Shown here: positions 23,630 through 35,739 of the stretch, in pieces | Numbering within the stretch: the stretch's first letter is position 1 | Layout of the letters: every line of letters begins with the position of its first letter | DNA from: Caenorhabditis elegans | Lineage: Eukaryota > Nematoda > Chromadorea > Rhabditida > Rhabditidae | Length of the DNA stretch: 64,000 bases | Direction of reading: 5' to 3' | Assembly (NCBI RefSeq): GCF_000002985.6 | Contig: NC_003279.8 | Coordinates: forward strand, 8,060,001 to 8,124,000 | Position numbers and translations under genes: made by a program | The notes under the pieces: generated by a model | Database searches by the model: none | The model's input: only the letters and a program-made list of their open reading frames with translations | What the model was told of the DNA's origin: nothing

Positions 23630-26600
23630 ATGGCTCAATTTTGCTCGGAAAACCGAGACATTGCATGCTATTTGGTCACAAAACACTCATGGAAGGGAAA
23701 GTGAGTAGTTTTCGCGAAAAAAGTAAATTTACGACATTTTTATAGGTACAAACGGGTGTTTTCTATCGGGACACTGGCCATCACCACTTACAATCCTAAT
23801 ACCTTGGAGATTACCAATCAAGTAAGCATTTTTCTTTGAAAAATTCATTTAATTTTAACTATTTTTTCAGTGGCTCTACGAGGACTTCTTATCAGTGAAA
23901 CCACTTCGAAATGGAGGTTCAAATGATTCAAAACAGGATGAATACAAGATTCATGTTAGGAATCGTGGAAAAAACAATGATATGCGTTTTTCATCTGATT
24001 ATACCACCGATATACTTACACATTGTCTGCAATTCAGCACCAAGTTCGCTGATAAGAACTTTGAACCTTTGGTAAGAATTTGAGTCTTATTTGAGAGTTC
24101 AATAGGTAGGAATAGAAAAAATCATAATTTCAAACGAAAATGTTAATTCCAAAAAGATTAACAACATTTTAAAAACCTGTGTCCCCGGAAGCAAATAAAA
24201 TTCCATTCAAATACTTTATAGCAACTTTTAATTTAAAAAGTTATAATTTGAGGCCCTTTGTCGTCAAAAAAGTCTTTTGATATTTCAGACGGTAACTGCA
24301 TTCAAACAAAGTTGGAGTGATCGTCGAATTCCCGTAACTCTACGAGCAAATGCTTCTTGTTTGGAGCAAATTGATAATCGTGGAGTCGTCGTTCAAAGTT
24401 ATCCGTACAAAAATATTCGAAGTATTGGAAAAGTGTCCGATTGTCCCGGTGGTTTTGTGGTTGATGTGGGAGAACATAGACGGAGGGTTTGTTTTTTTTT
24501 TTGAATTTTAATTTGAAAATTAAAATATTTCTCAGCACATGTTCGCTTCTTCAAACAACGAAGAACTAGTGAAAGAGATTCGTCGTTTAGCATCTGATAA
24601 TATCGGAATTATCGTTCCAATTGCTAAAGAGCAGCTAACACTCGAAGATTTTATGAGAACTCGACTCGGATTGTGCAGTCGAGATGAAGAGCTCACTTCA
24701 TATGCTGAATTCAAAATTTCCAAAATTACTCGAAGAAATGAGATGCCTGTTCGACGGCTTCTATGTCTCAGTGAGACGTGTATTATTGAAAGAGACTTGG
24801 CTACTTATGCAGTGATTTGTGCAACTCCACTGAAACATGTAGGTTGAGCATATATACTCAAATCCTGATCAAATGAACGAAATTCGTAATGAAACTTCTT
24901 TAAAAATCCTCATTTTTCACGACGGTTCAAAATTCCGAAAAAAAATAGATCATAAACAAATTTTGAAAACGTTTTGAGACGTTACAGTACGAAATTCGTT
25001 CAGTTGAGCACATTTCGAGCCTAAACGTTCAAAATAAGTAGAACCGATACTCCTCCTTAAACTCACTAAAATGGTCTAAATAGAACAATTTCAGATCGTT
25101 TGCCTTGTTCGAAGTGAAAAAGATCCCCAACAATTCATTGTTGAATACGAAAATGGAGATGGGCGAGCATATGTTGCTGCTGAAAGAGATTTGATCTTAG
25201 CCTCACTCTTAGATGGAATTCGTGCTTCTGGAAATAATGAAGTGTTCGTTTGTGGACACAGATTTGAAAGGAATTTGAGAGTGATCCCATTCTCAACGAA
25301 TTTGGATGAAGATAGTGAATCTCAATGTATGAAGCATATTATTGCACCTCCACGTAAGTCGTTTTTGAGAAAATAATATTTTTAATTTAAATATTTCAAT
25401 TTGTAGCTGGACTTCGTCGTTGTGATTTGATCCGTCGCTTCAACGCAAATGTTCCATATTCTGGTCTTCGATTTTCAAAGTCGCACGAAGGATTCTTCTC
25501 AGAAAACAAAGGAAAAGTTATTGTAAATGCAATTGAGGCAGTTCTAATGGAGAATTATACAAAAGACGATAAGGAGTACAAGCACAAAACTGAAGCTCAG
25601 TTACAGTGTTTACGAAGACTTTTTGCGTCGAAAAGTGGATTCCAGGCATTTACAGAAGTTAATGGTGTTCGTGAGAAGCTTGGGAGTCTTGTGGTTCGAG
25701 TTCTATCTTGGAAATCTGAATCAATTGATCATTCGACGGTTGAAGCTCTTTGTGCATTGATGTATCCAATGCATGATCAATATGAACTTAGAATAGAGCA
25801 ACTGAACAAGCAGAGTCTGATGAGCAGCCCAAAATTTGTGGAGAACTTACTCGATTTGATTGTTCTTCACGTGGTAAGTAGTTTTTTGAAAACTTGTTTT
25901 ATTAGTTACCAGCCGTGGACCGCACCTCCGGCGCGGCCCCCGACTTCTGGAGCTGAAAACCAATTTTTCTGAAACTACCGTAATCATACAGTACTCCTAC
26001 CGTACCACCATTGTACCACTACAGTACCCCGACTATATCCTTACACTAACCCCAACTCACTATCCCTCCAGAAGCTAAAACTTCGCAGACTACAAAGACT
26101 ACATAGACTACAAACTATGGACAAACGGAATAAGCGCTTTATATATAGTAAATGATAAATCCATAATTCTTACAGGATCGTTCAACTGGATGGCTTGTGA
26201 TTGCATCAATGCTCAATTTCCTCACATTTTCCGTTTGCTCTCCGTACTCTGAAACCACCGCTGGAGATACTTTCGATCATATTCTGAAACTCGTATCTCT
26301 CCGAGGGCGCAGCTTTTTCCGTTTATTCCAATGTCCCAGTATGACAATTGTTAAAGGTGCTGGAATGGTTATGAGAGCAATTATCGAAGAAGCTGATGTT
26401 GAAACTTCAAAATCAATGCAAATGTTAGCACTATCAGAAGGAGCATTCTTGACACATTTGTTCATGTCATTATTGTCAACTGGAAAAGATTTACGAGTAA
26501 TGACAAATAAACAATTGTCTGGACATTTGATAAGTCTTTGGATAGCTGATAATCAACAGGCTAATGATTTGTTAATTAGGTGCCTGGTGAGTTTAATTAT

Positions 26601-29600
26601 GAGTTATTACGGGGACGTAAAATAATGAGAATGCTCAAAATACCTCATAGCGGCAACTAAAGTAATTCTATAAATTACTACTGTAGCCCTTCTGTCGATT
26701 TACGGGCTCGATTAAAATTATTTATTTATGGATAGAATATTAATCTTCAGCAAAAAAGACAAATCATATCGTTATCACTATTCGAATAAAAATTCATTTC
26801 GAAAATCGAACCCGACACAAGTGCGCGCTACAGTACTCATTTGTAGAATTACTGTGGTTTTCGCTACGAGATATTTTGTGCGTCAAATATGTTGTGGAAT
26901 ACGCATTCTCAGAAATCGAAAAATTAAATAATTTCAGCCCCGTGGTCTATTGAACTATATGGAGTCAGACGAAAAAGTTCCAGTAAACGAGAAAGATCTT
27001 CTCATTGTTCGAAATAACTTTGATGCAGCATCAAATGAAACTAAGCAGAATGCGATGAAGGAGAAGTTTGACCAGCTTCGAGTTACTGCTGAAGCTGGTT
27101 TGGAAAGATTTGTGCAGCACTGGGATCTCGAACAAAAACTCAATTTTCTTCCAAAACGAGTTATTGATGAGAAACAACAACAAAGACAGCAACCGGTTGT
27201 CCTGAGAAAACGAAGAAATCGAGTACGGCCAAATGTTAATTGGAAACTATTTGCATATCAATTCTCGAAGGATCACTCTCAGGCAGATTTAATTTGGAAT
27301 GAGAAGACGCGAGAAGAGTTCCGTCATGCAATGGATACAGAAACACGAGCTCTTATCAGTGAAAAAGAACAAGCACCAACTGGATTGCCGATTGCTTGGA
27401 ATCATACTGAGTTCCAAATCAGATATCCATCACTTTTAGAAGAAATTAAAATTGGAGATTATTACCTTCGATTGCTTCTGATTGAGGCAGACGAAAATGC
27501 GACTCCGATTCATAATCCGTAAGTTTAAAAAAACGTTGTAGATTTAATCATGTTCTTTTTTTCAACAAATTGTACGATAAATTTCAGGCTGGAGTTCTTC
27601 AACAACGTCTATCATCGTTTCCTACTTTCCACTAAAGTTGACATGAAATGTCTGTGCCTTCGTGCAATGGCTATCACCTATTCTCGACATCATATGACAA
27701 TCGGAGCATTTCAGGATTCAAAGTATTTCGTAGAAATGCTTCAAAAATGCATAAATCCGTTGGAAAGAGATCATCTTGTGCTTCTGTTATCGAAACTAGC
27801 ACTGAATAAGGATAATGTTCGAGAACTTATAATATCCAATATTCTTCCACTTTTGGTAGATCTTTGTGTTCTTGCACATTTACACGTGCAGCGAGCAAAA
27901 GTTCAAAATCAGACAAATGTGATTGAGGCAAGTGCCGAACAAATGGCTGAAGGAGGTTCTGAAGAATGGTATTATCATGATAAGGATGCTAAACAAGTCG
28001 GACCATTGTCATTTGAGAAAATGAAGTCTCTTTACACGGAGAAGACTATTTTTGAGAAATCTCAAATTTGGGCAGCTGGAATGGACAAGTGGATGAGTTT
28101 GGCTGCAGTTCCACAATTCAGATGGACTGTTTGTCAGCAAAAAGATCAGCCGAACGAGATTAATACAGGAAAAGGACCATTCCAGGCAACTGTCATGAAC
28201 TTCACAGATCTCAGTGTTCTTTGTTTAGATACTATTCTTCAGATGTGCGAATTTTTCCCATCAAGGTTTGTCGAAATTAATTGAAAAAGTTAAAAATATA
28301 ATACGAACCCTAACTTACTAGCGTGCTCACCTACTTTCTTTACATGGGTGTTTCTAAAATTGGTGTTATTTTTTCAAAATTTAAATTGTTTTAACCTATA
28401 AATATTGAACTTTAACCAGGTTACTAGGAGCATTTTGAATTTGAAGTTCTGTTCAATGAAAGTTTTGATTTTTTCACATTTTCCTGTAAAGGGAAAGTAA
28501 TTTTGATTAAATTAGTAAATGAGGACGATAATAAATTAAGGCTTTTCGGAATATAATATCCATTCTAACAAATTTTCAGGGATTCTCATGATTGTGTGGT
28601 CCGTCCGATGCCATCTGTCAAGAAGCAGCTCACTGAGCCAGTACTCCTTTATCAACTCGTTCAACTTCTTCTAACCTATGAACCACAGATTGTGCAGAGA
28701 GTTGCTCTACTACTGTATCTTGTAATGCAGGATAACCCATTTCTTCCACGACTTTATCTTTCTGGTGTCTTCTATTTTATTCTTATGTACAATGGATCAA
28801 ATGTTCTTCCGATTGCTCGATTCCTTCACTATACCCACATGAAACAAGCATTCCGTTCTACACTTCCACAATTTGAGGGACAACGGCAATCAGTTCTTGC
28901 CACTCTTCTTCCAGAAGCCGCCACATTCTATTTGGAACAATATGGACCTGAAAAGTATGCCGAAGTGTTCCTTGGAGAATTCGATAATCCCGAAATCATT
29001 TGGAATACGGCGATGCGTCGACATTTGATTGAACGAATCGCTGTTCATGTTGCAGATTTCTCGCATCGATTAACATCAAATGTTCGAGCTTTATATCAAT
29101 TCTGTCCAATTCCTTTGATCGATTATCCAGAACTTGCTCAGGAACTCTTCTGTCATGTTTATTATCTTCGACACTTGTGTAATAAGCAAAGATTCCCTGA
29201 TTGGGAAATTAGGGATCCGGTGAGATATTTTCTTTATTTCAAAGTTGTCTCTGTTTTCTATTCCGCAGAGAGTAAAAACGCAGAATTTCGCGTCTCGGCA
29301 ATAACTTTATTCATAAAATTCAGTTTGAATTTTAAGAATTCGAATTAATTAAACATTTTATTTTACAGATTCCGTTCCTTCGATGTTGCCTTGCCACATG
29401 GTATAATGAGCTAGAGAAGAAGCCGGCGACGATGTCAGTCGATCTTGCAAGAGAGATTTTATCAGTTGATTTGACTAACGAAGAGTGAGTTTTCTTTAAA
29501 TTAATTGTCCTTTTTTTTCGAAAATTACAATTGAAATTTCGTCCATCTGTTTTATTTTCCGTTTTATTCAATTTCTAAAAATGTTTTCCAGACACCGAAA

Positions 29601-32600
29601 ACCTGCATTCATACGTCGTCAATATTACAAACTCGCTGCTAAATACCATCCTGACAAGAATCCAGAAGGAAGAGAAATGTTCGAACGAATAAATGCAGCT
29701 TATGAACTATTGAGCAGTGAAACTGCAAATAATTCAGGAATGCCGGATTCGCATCGAATTGTGCTTTGTTTACAGGCACAATCCATCATTTATAGTAGAT
29801 ATAGTCAAGGTAATTTTTTTAGAGATAAATACTTGTTTTCCCGCAAATCATTAAATTTTTAAAATCAAAATTTCACTTTTGTTATAACTTTTAGAGAAAT
29901 TAATTGCAAACAGCTGAATCCGATTTTTTTCAAGCCGAAATACGAACAAAACCAAAATTATTCATTTTTCAGAAACTGTGAAAATTGTTTAAAAAACACA
30001 AAAAAACACTCTAGTTACATTTCCGATCGTCAATTTTTGAAAAAAAAGTCTAAAAATGAATAATAAAAATTATGCATTTTTCAGTTAGAAAATTTTCACC
30101 GAAAGGTTTTCGTTTTTTTCGCTTTTTTTTGAACCCCTTTTCGAGAAACACGAAAGATAGAAAACATTTCTCCAAAAAACACAGAAAAATATAGAAAAAA
30201 ACCAAAAGGCTTGTATTCTCAATTCAGAAAAAGTTCACATACAAACCCCATTTTTCAAATTAATTTCTTTCCAGAATTATCCGAATACAAATACGCTGGT
30301 TACTCTCAACTCATTAAAACTATCGATTTGGAAGCAAAAGACGAAGCATTGTTCATAAAAGGAGGTGGAGACCTGTTGTCAGCTGCTATTGAACTTGCTA
30401 ATTATACACTTATTAGTAGTGCTTTGAATGCTGAACAATTGAGAAGAGATAATGGATTAGAGGTAAATGAATCAAAAGTATTTTCAATTCTAAAATTGTT
30501 TACAGGCATTAGTAACTGCATTTGATCGATGTGTTCCAATGGTAACAATGAGTTCATTACCTGATGATATGGCTGTTCGAGTTTGTATTCATGTTTGTGA
30601 TTGTTTTGCCACTGCTGCAACATTTGAAGCGTGTAGGCAGCGACTGATGGAGATGCCATCCATATTTGGAGCCCTCACTAGATTACTTCAATTTTCGGTA
30701 TGTTTTTAAAGGGTGAAATAGCTGGATTTTACTTTAAAAAACTCCAACTGGACTCAAATGTCGAAATATCTCAAAAGATCAAGGGAATATGCACCAAGTT
30801 GAAAGGATTTCGCCGAATCTCAGGCTGATTCTTCGGCGCAAATTTCGTTTAAAATGTGAAATCAATCGGGAAAAAATGAAATCAATCGAGAAATATAGAA
30901 ACATCCAACTTAAAAAAAACTATTTTTAGAATTTATTATTCGCTCCACAATGAGAAGCCGCGTTTTCGAAAGTTGAATATTCAATTTTTCTCAATTTTTC
31001 TCTGTTTTCTTTTGTGAAATATATCGAAATTTTATTATGCAAATTTAGCAAAAGGAATATCAAAATCCCCATTCACTCTACTCCACCTTTGAAAGTACAT
31101 CATTAATCAGAAATAATAAAAATGTTTCAGAACTTACCCCGTCTCTCCACTGCAGCAGCTCAATGTATTCGTGCAATGGCAGTTGACACACTTCTTCAAT
31201 TCCAACTTTTCCAAACTGGTGTTCTATGGCAATTGGTACCACATCTCTTTCATTTCGATTATACATTGGATGAAGGAGGTGTTCAACATTCAGAGGATTC
31301 TAATAAACAATCACTCGCTAATTCATTAGCTCGTTCTTCGTGTGAAGCTCTTGCAGCTCTGGCTGGATTCCGTGAGAATACACCGGATAATGATGGAGTT
31401 CAGGCAAGCCTTCGAGCTCTACTTACTCCTTACATCTGTCGATGCATGAAGCTTGAAACAAATGATATGGTTCTGAAAACGCTGAATAGTAATATGGAAA
31501 ATCCATATATGATCTGGGATAATGGAACAAGAGCTGAAGTTCTCGAATTTGTGGAGAGACATCGAACTTCTAATGAGCCTACGGTAAGATATTATTCATT
31601 TTATAAATTTTGTGATTTTCGTCTGCCTGGTCTCGACACGATACATTTCTGCCCAGTGAAAAGATATGTGCACCTTTAAAGAGTACTGTAATTTCAAACT
31701 ATCGTTGCAAAAAAAATTTTCATTTATTTTTCAGCATATTTTCCGTTTAAAAAGTATTTTCCGAAATAGGAAACTCCGTAAAAACGAACTCAGGAAAAAA
31801 AGAAAGAAAAAAGGAATTTGTTAAAAATTAAAAATAAGAAAAAAAGGTGCCTTAAAAAAACAAATGATTTTCAGAGTGAGCTGTACGGAGCCGAATTCGA
31901 GTTATCTGTGCACAAAAATGAGCTTATCGTTGGAGACATATTCATCAGAATCTACAATGAACAGCCAACATTTGCTCTTCACGTAAGTTCCAACTTGTAT
32001 TCGTCTCATCAAGTTTGGTAGAAAACAAAATCTTTCATCAAACTTCCTTCACAACCATTTCGACATTCAGGAACCCAAAAAAGTTGCAATCGATCTTTTG
32101 GATTACATCAAAAAACACTCGGCAGAACTAACCGGAGCTCCAAAACCTAAAGCAATTTCGGATGATTTGATTGAAATTGACTGGGGAAATGGATCACAGG
32201 CTAATGGAAACTCATTGGACACAGAAACAAAAGTTCTCATGACAATGACTGCATTAGCTAATTTAGTTTCAGCGAATCCAGGTGAGAAAATAAAATATTT
32301 TGTTAGATGTGGAATTTTTTTACGAATGTATAAAAATTCGAAAATTTTGCAACAAAAAATGTTCTCAAAAATAATATATTCTCCCATCCAGGTGCACTAT
32401 TTGCAAACAAAAAGGGTAAGATTATTTAATGTTGTAAATTTCTGTAATTTTAAACAGTTTAAAATTGTGTTCTGTGATGTAATGCTTCTCAAATTTTTTT
32501 GCTTTCTAGACGAATCTTCAAATAGTGAAGAATCGCATGTTTCCCTCAAATCCCTCTGTTGTACTGGGTTTCTTTTTCTGGGATTAAAACAACTGTTCAC

Positions 32601-35117
32601 CGGAAAACTGAAAAAATTGTTTTAATATTGTACCAAAAACAAAAATCGAATTTCCTCAAACATTCTAAAAATAAAATATATAACTGTTTTGTAAAATAAT
32701 CTGTTTTTATTGTCCGAAAAGATTTTTTACAATTTGTTTTTGCAACAAAAAACACCGAAATCAAAAAATGTTCTTCTGAAAAGTTTTTTTTTTGGTTTTT
32801 GGTGCAAAAAATAAATTGTCTGGAAAAACCTAAAATCTCGTAATTTATTCGAATTGGTTTTAAAACGAATAATTTTAGCTCAAAGCGTACGTTATATGGC
32901 AAAGAAACGTTCAAAAATCATATTATGAATTAAATCTCTTTGAGAAAAAAATTTGAAACTATGGAAGATTATGGAAGAGAAGGAAGATAAAATTTGTAAA
33001 ATATAAACAACGTTTTCTTTTTAAATGTTTCGCTCTGAAAATTCAACAAAAAAGATTTTTGGCAGAATATCAAAAAAAAAACAAAAAAAAATCCCACCCA
33101 TAAGATGTTCTTATCCAAATTTTTATCTTCATCTACCATATTTCTTCTATTAATATGGCTGCAATACTATTTTTCGATGGTCTTCCCGCTTGCAATACTA
33201 ATAGGGAGTGCAAGACTATTAGGGAGGCCATATTAATAGAAGAAATACGGTATATGTGACAGGGGATCCTCAAAAATGCTACTTTATCTCCCCTTGATTC
33301 AAACATTTTCACTAAAAATTAAAAATAATTTTTTAGGTGTTGAAATTCTACTAATTGGAAACTTCCCACTTCTTATCACTTATCTACGTTGTCGAAAACA
33401 TCCGAAGCTTCAAATTGCTGCACTTCAAGTCATTCTGTTGGCTGCAGCTAATAAGGAATGTGTAACTGATTTGGCCACGTGTAATGTCACTACAACACTT
33501 TTCACACTTTTACGTGATCAGCCGAAGATGATAGCAAGAGTATTAGATGTTCTGATTGCACTTTCATCAAATGGACAAATTGGAAAAGAAATGTTAGAAC
33601 ATGGAGGACTTATGTATATTCTATCAATTCTTTGTTTGACAAATTCTGATCAAGGCCAAAGACTGCAGGCAGCCGAGCTTTTGGCCAAACTTCAAGCTGA
33701 TAAGCTTACTGGGCCAAGATGGACACGATTTATTATCAAGTTTTTGCCAGAAATATTTGCAGATTCATTGAGAGATTCGCCCAATACAGCGTTAGTTTTT
33801 TCCAAACTACCTAAATTTACAATTATAAACAAAATTTACAAACATAAACATTTTCAGCCTTCAAATGTTCGATTCATCAAGCGAAAATCCAGAGCTTATT
33901 TGGAATGAAGTAACGCGTCAAAAAGTGAAAGGAATCATTGATACAGAAGTCGGAAAACTCTATGAACAACACATCAAAGATCCAACTGTCAAATGGAATA
34001 CGACTTCATTGGCTGACAAGAGTTGTGCCTATGGTGATAGTATTAATGGTGAACTTGTTGTTGGAGGTGTTTTTGTACGATTATACGTCGAAAATCCAGG
34101 ATTCAATGTCAGACATCCAAAATTATTCTCAACAGAGCTCATCGAAAAGTGAGTCAAAAATTTAATAAGAACTTTAAAATTTGTATTATCTACCTAACAA
34201 ACATAGGTAACAAAAGCTAATTTCCAGAGTGCTTGAACTGATGAGTCGTCCAACTCCAGAACTCGATTTGGTCACAAAAGCCTTTGTTGAACTGGTCCGT
34301 CATCATCCGAATACTGCTGATCAATTGCCATCTCAAGGATATCTACCACAGTTCTGCACTGCAATGTGTCTTCAAAACACATCTGCGTCTCGTTCAGCAA
34401 TTCTAATTCTTCAAGAATTGAGCGAAAATCAATTCTGTTGTGATGCTCTTTCTCAGCTGCCATGTATTGATGGAATAATGAAATCAATGAAGAATCAACC
34501 AAGTTTGATGAGAGAATCGGCGCACGCTTTAAAATGTCTCATGAAGAGAAATACAGGAGAATTGGCTCAACAAATGCTCTCATGTGGAATGGTTCCATAT
34601 TTGTTACAAGTTTTGGATAGTTCAATGAATGGAGTATCAAACGGAGCAGCTGCTCGTGCCGAGATTGTTGACGCATTAAAAAGCGCAATTTTAGATCTGA
34701 AAGTTGGTCAGAAGATTGCTGAGATTTTAGACAAGAGTCCCGTCTGGGCACAGTTTAAAGATCAACGACATGATTTATTCTTGCCAGAAGCGAGAACTCA
34801 AGCTATTACAGGTAAGGGTTACTGTAACTTATTGAGTAATAGACTTTAAAAAAAGTTTGTTTCTACATTCCTGGAGTTTCAAAATAAATTTGAAAAATGC
34901 GGTCGGATAGAGTGGTATGACGTAACTATAAACTTTTTGCCTCCACTGTTCATATTTCGATGGGTTTTCGAATGTTTAAATTCTAAATATGATATTTCCA
35001 GGAGGTCCAACTGGTGTTGCTGGATATCTAACAGAAGGAATGTTCAATCCACCACCAATGAGCAATCAGCCACCACCAATGCATCAAACATCTGGAGATT
35101 TCCAACCACCACTTTGA
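23630..35117 (+). CDS. rme-8: RME-8, endosomal J-domain protein (DNAJC13 orthologue)
   Basis: RME-8 is a peripheral endosome protein that recruits Hsc70 through its J domain and works with SNX-1/retromer in sorting and endocytic recycling. Exons: 23630-23700, 23746-23821, 23871-24071, 24289-24486, 24536-24838, 25095-25353, 25407-25873, 26176-26586, 26938-27518, 27588-28265, 28580-29219, 29369-29484, 29592-29809, 30275-30462, 30506-30697, 31131-31583, 31875-31982, 32071-32281, 32392-32415, 33337-33790, 33858-34148, 34228-34811, 35002-35117. This gives 2,279 residues. The N-terminus ([20 protein letters not shown]) matches the DNAJC13 lipid-binding region. Four IWN-type repeats lie near residues 779, 1221, 1660 (IWD) and 1963. 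A GYF-like domain lies near 980-1035 and the J domain near 1325-1380 with its HPD at about 1353. The C-terminus is rich in Pro, Met and Gln. Start choice: the MAQF start gives full N-terminal similarity and the upstream ATG is a separate short frame. Confidence 0.97.
26617..26935. repeat. Diverged inverted-repeat element in an rme-8 intron
   Basis: The left part (ATAATGAGAATGC) and the right part (ACGCATTCTCAGAAATC, preceded by GTTTTCGCTACGAGATA) resemble the arms of the palindrome at 45375-45570. This looks like an older, rearranged copy of that family filling the intron after exon 8. Confidence 0.5.
31619..31706. repeat. Solo arm of a dispersed inverted-repeat family (rme-8 intron)
   Basis: CTGGTCTCGACACGATAC followed by GTGCACCTTTAAAGAGTACTGTAATTT matches one arm of the elements at 36265, 37376, 45212 and 52866. 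No second arm is visible nearby, so the copy is partial. Confidence 0.55.
33134..33254. repeat. MITE-like element in an rme-8 intron
   Basis: The 25-bp ends are inverted with one mismatch: the left begins TACCATATTTCTTCTATTAA and the right ends AGAAGAAATACGGTA. The inside carries GCAATACTAATAGGGAG and GCAAGACTATTAGGGAG. It is related in ends and core to the che-3 intron element at 7728-8166. It lies in the intron after the 24-nt microexon. Confidence 0.75.
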
Positions 35118-35739
35118 GTGGAACTTCTCAAAATTTATTTTTCAATTCCTTCCAATTTTGTACATTTTTGTATCTCCTTTTCATCTTCTCATATTCATTT
35201 TTTTTCTCTTTGTTCAAGAACTTTTGTATTCTTGAGCAGTTTCCTTACTGAATAATTTATATATTTAAATAATTAAAATTCATTTTCAAAACCCTCTCTT
35301 TTAAAATTTCCCGCAAAATGTGATAATTTTTCGAAGTGTTCCCCCTTGTCGCGTATCTACTTTTGATTATTTTTGATTTCCCGTGATTTTTTTGTGAAAA
35401 TGTTGTTCTTCTGGTGCTTTTCCCCCATTTTCAGCGGATTTTTTCGACTTTTGTTCTTTTTTCTTTCGATTGTTTGTGCGCACGAAATTTTGGGATCCCT
35501 ACACAAGTCTACGGTGAACTTTTGACAAAATACATATTTTTAGAAATTATTATTGCTCGCGCACCAACTTTTTTTGTGAAATTTGATATAAATTATTGCT
35601 TTCCTCATTATCAAATAGAACATTCAAATTTGTTGGTATTTTTTCCAAATTTTTATCAAAACTTTCCAGACTTTAGAATGTTGAAAATTGTGACTCAAAA
35701 AATACAACTTTTTAATTTTTTTTCAAGTTCAATTTCCAG
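35118..35739. other. Spacer between rme-8 and the BUD22-like gene
   Basis: About 620 nt of AT-rich sequence. The rme-8 3' UTR has no canonical AATAAA that I could place; AATAAT near 35252 is the best candidate. The right end is a TTTCCAG acceptor (ending at 35739) that touches the next ATG. The spacing is long for a typical operon (about 100 nt) but does not exclude one. Confidence 0.5.
35733..35739 (+). promoter_or_regulatory. Acceptor-like site fused to the BUD22-like start codon
   Basis: TTTCCAG ends at 35739 and the ATG begins at 35740. With trans-splicing, the spliced leader would be the entire 5' UTR. Confidence 0.5.
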
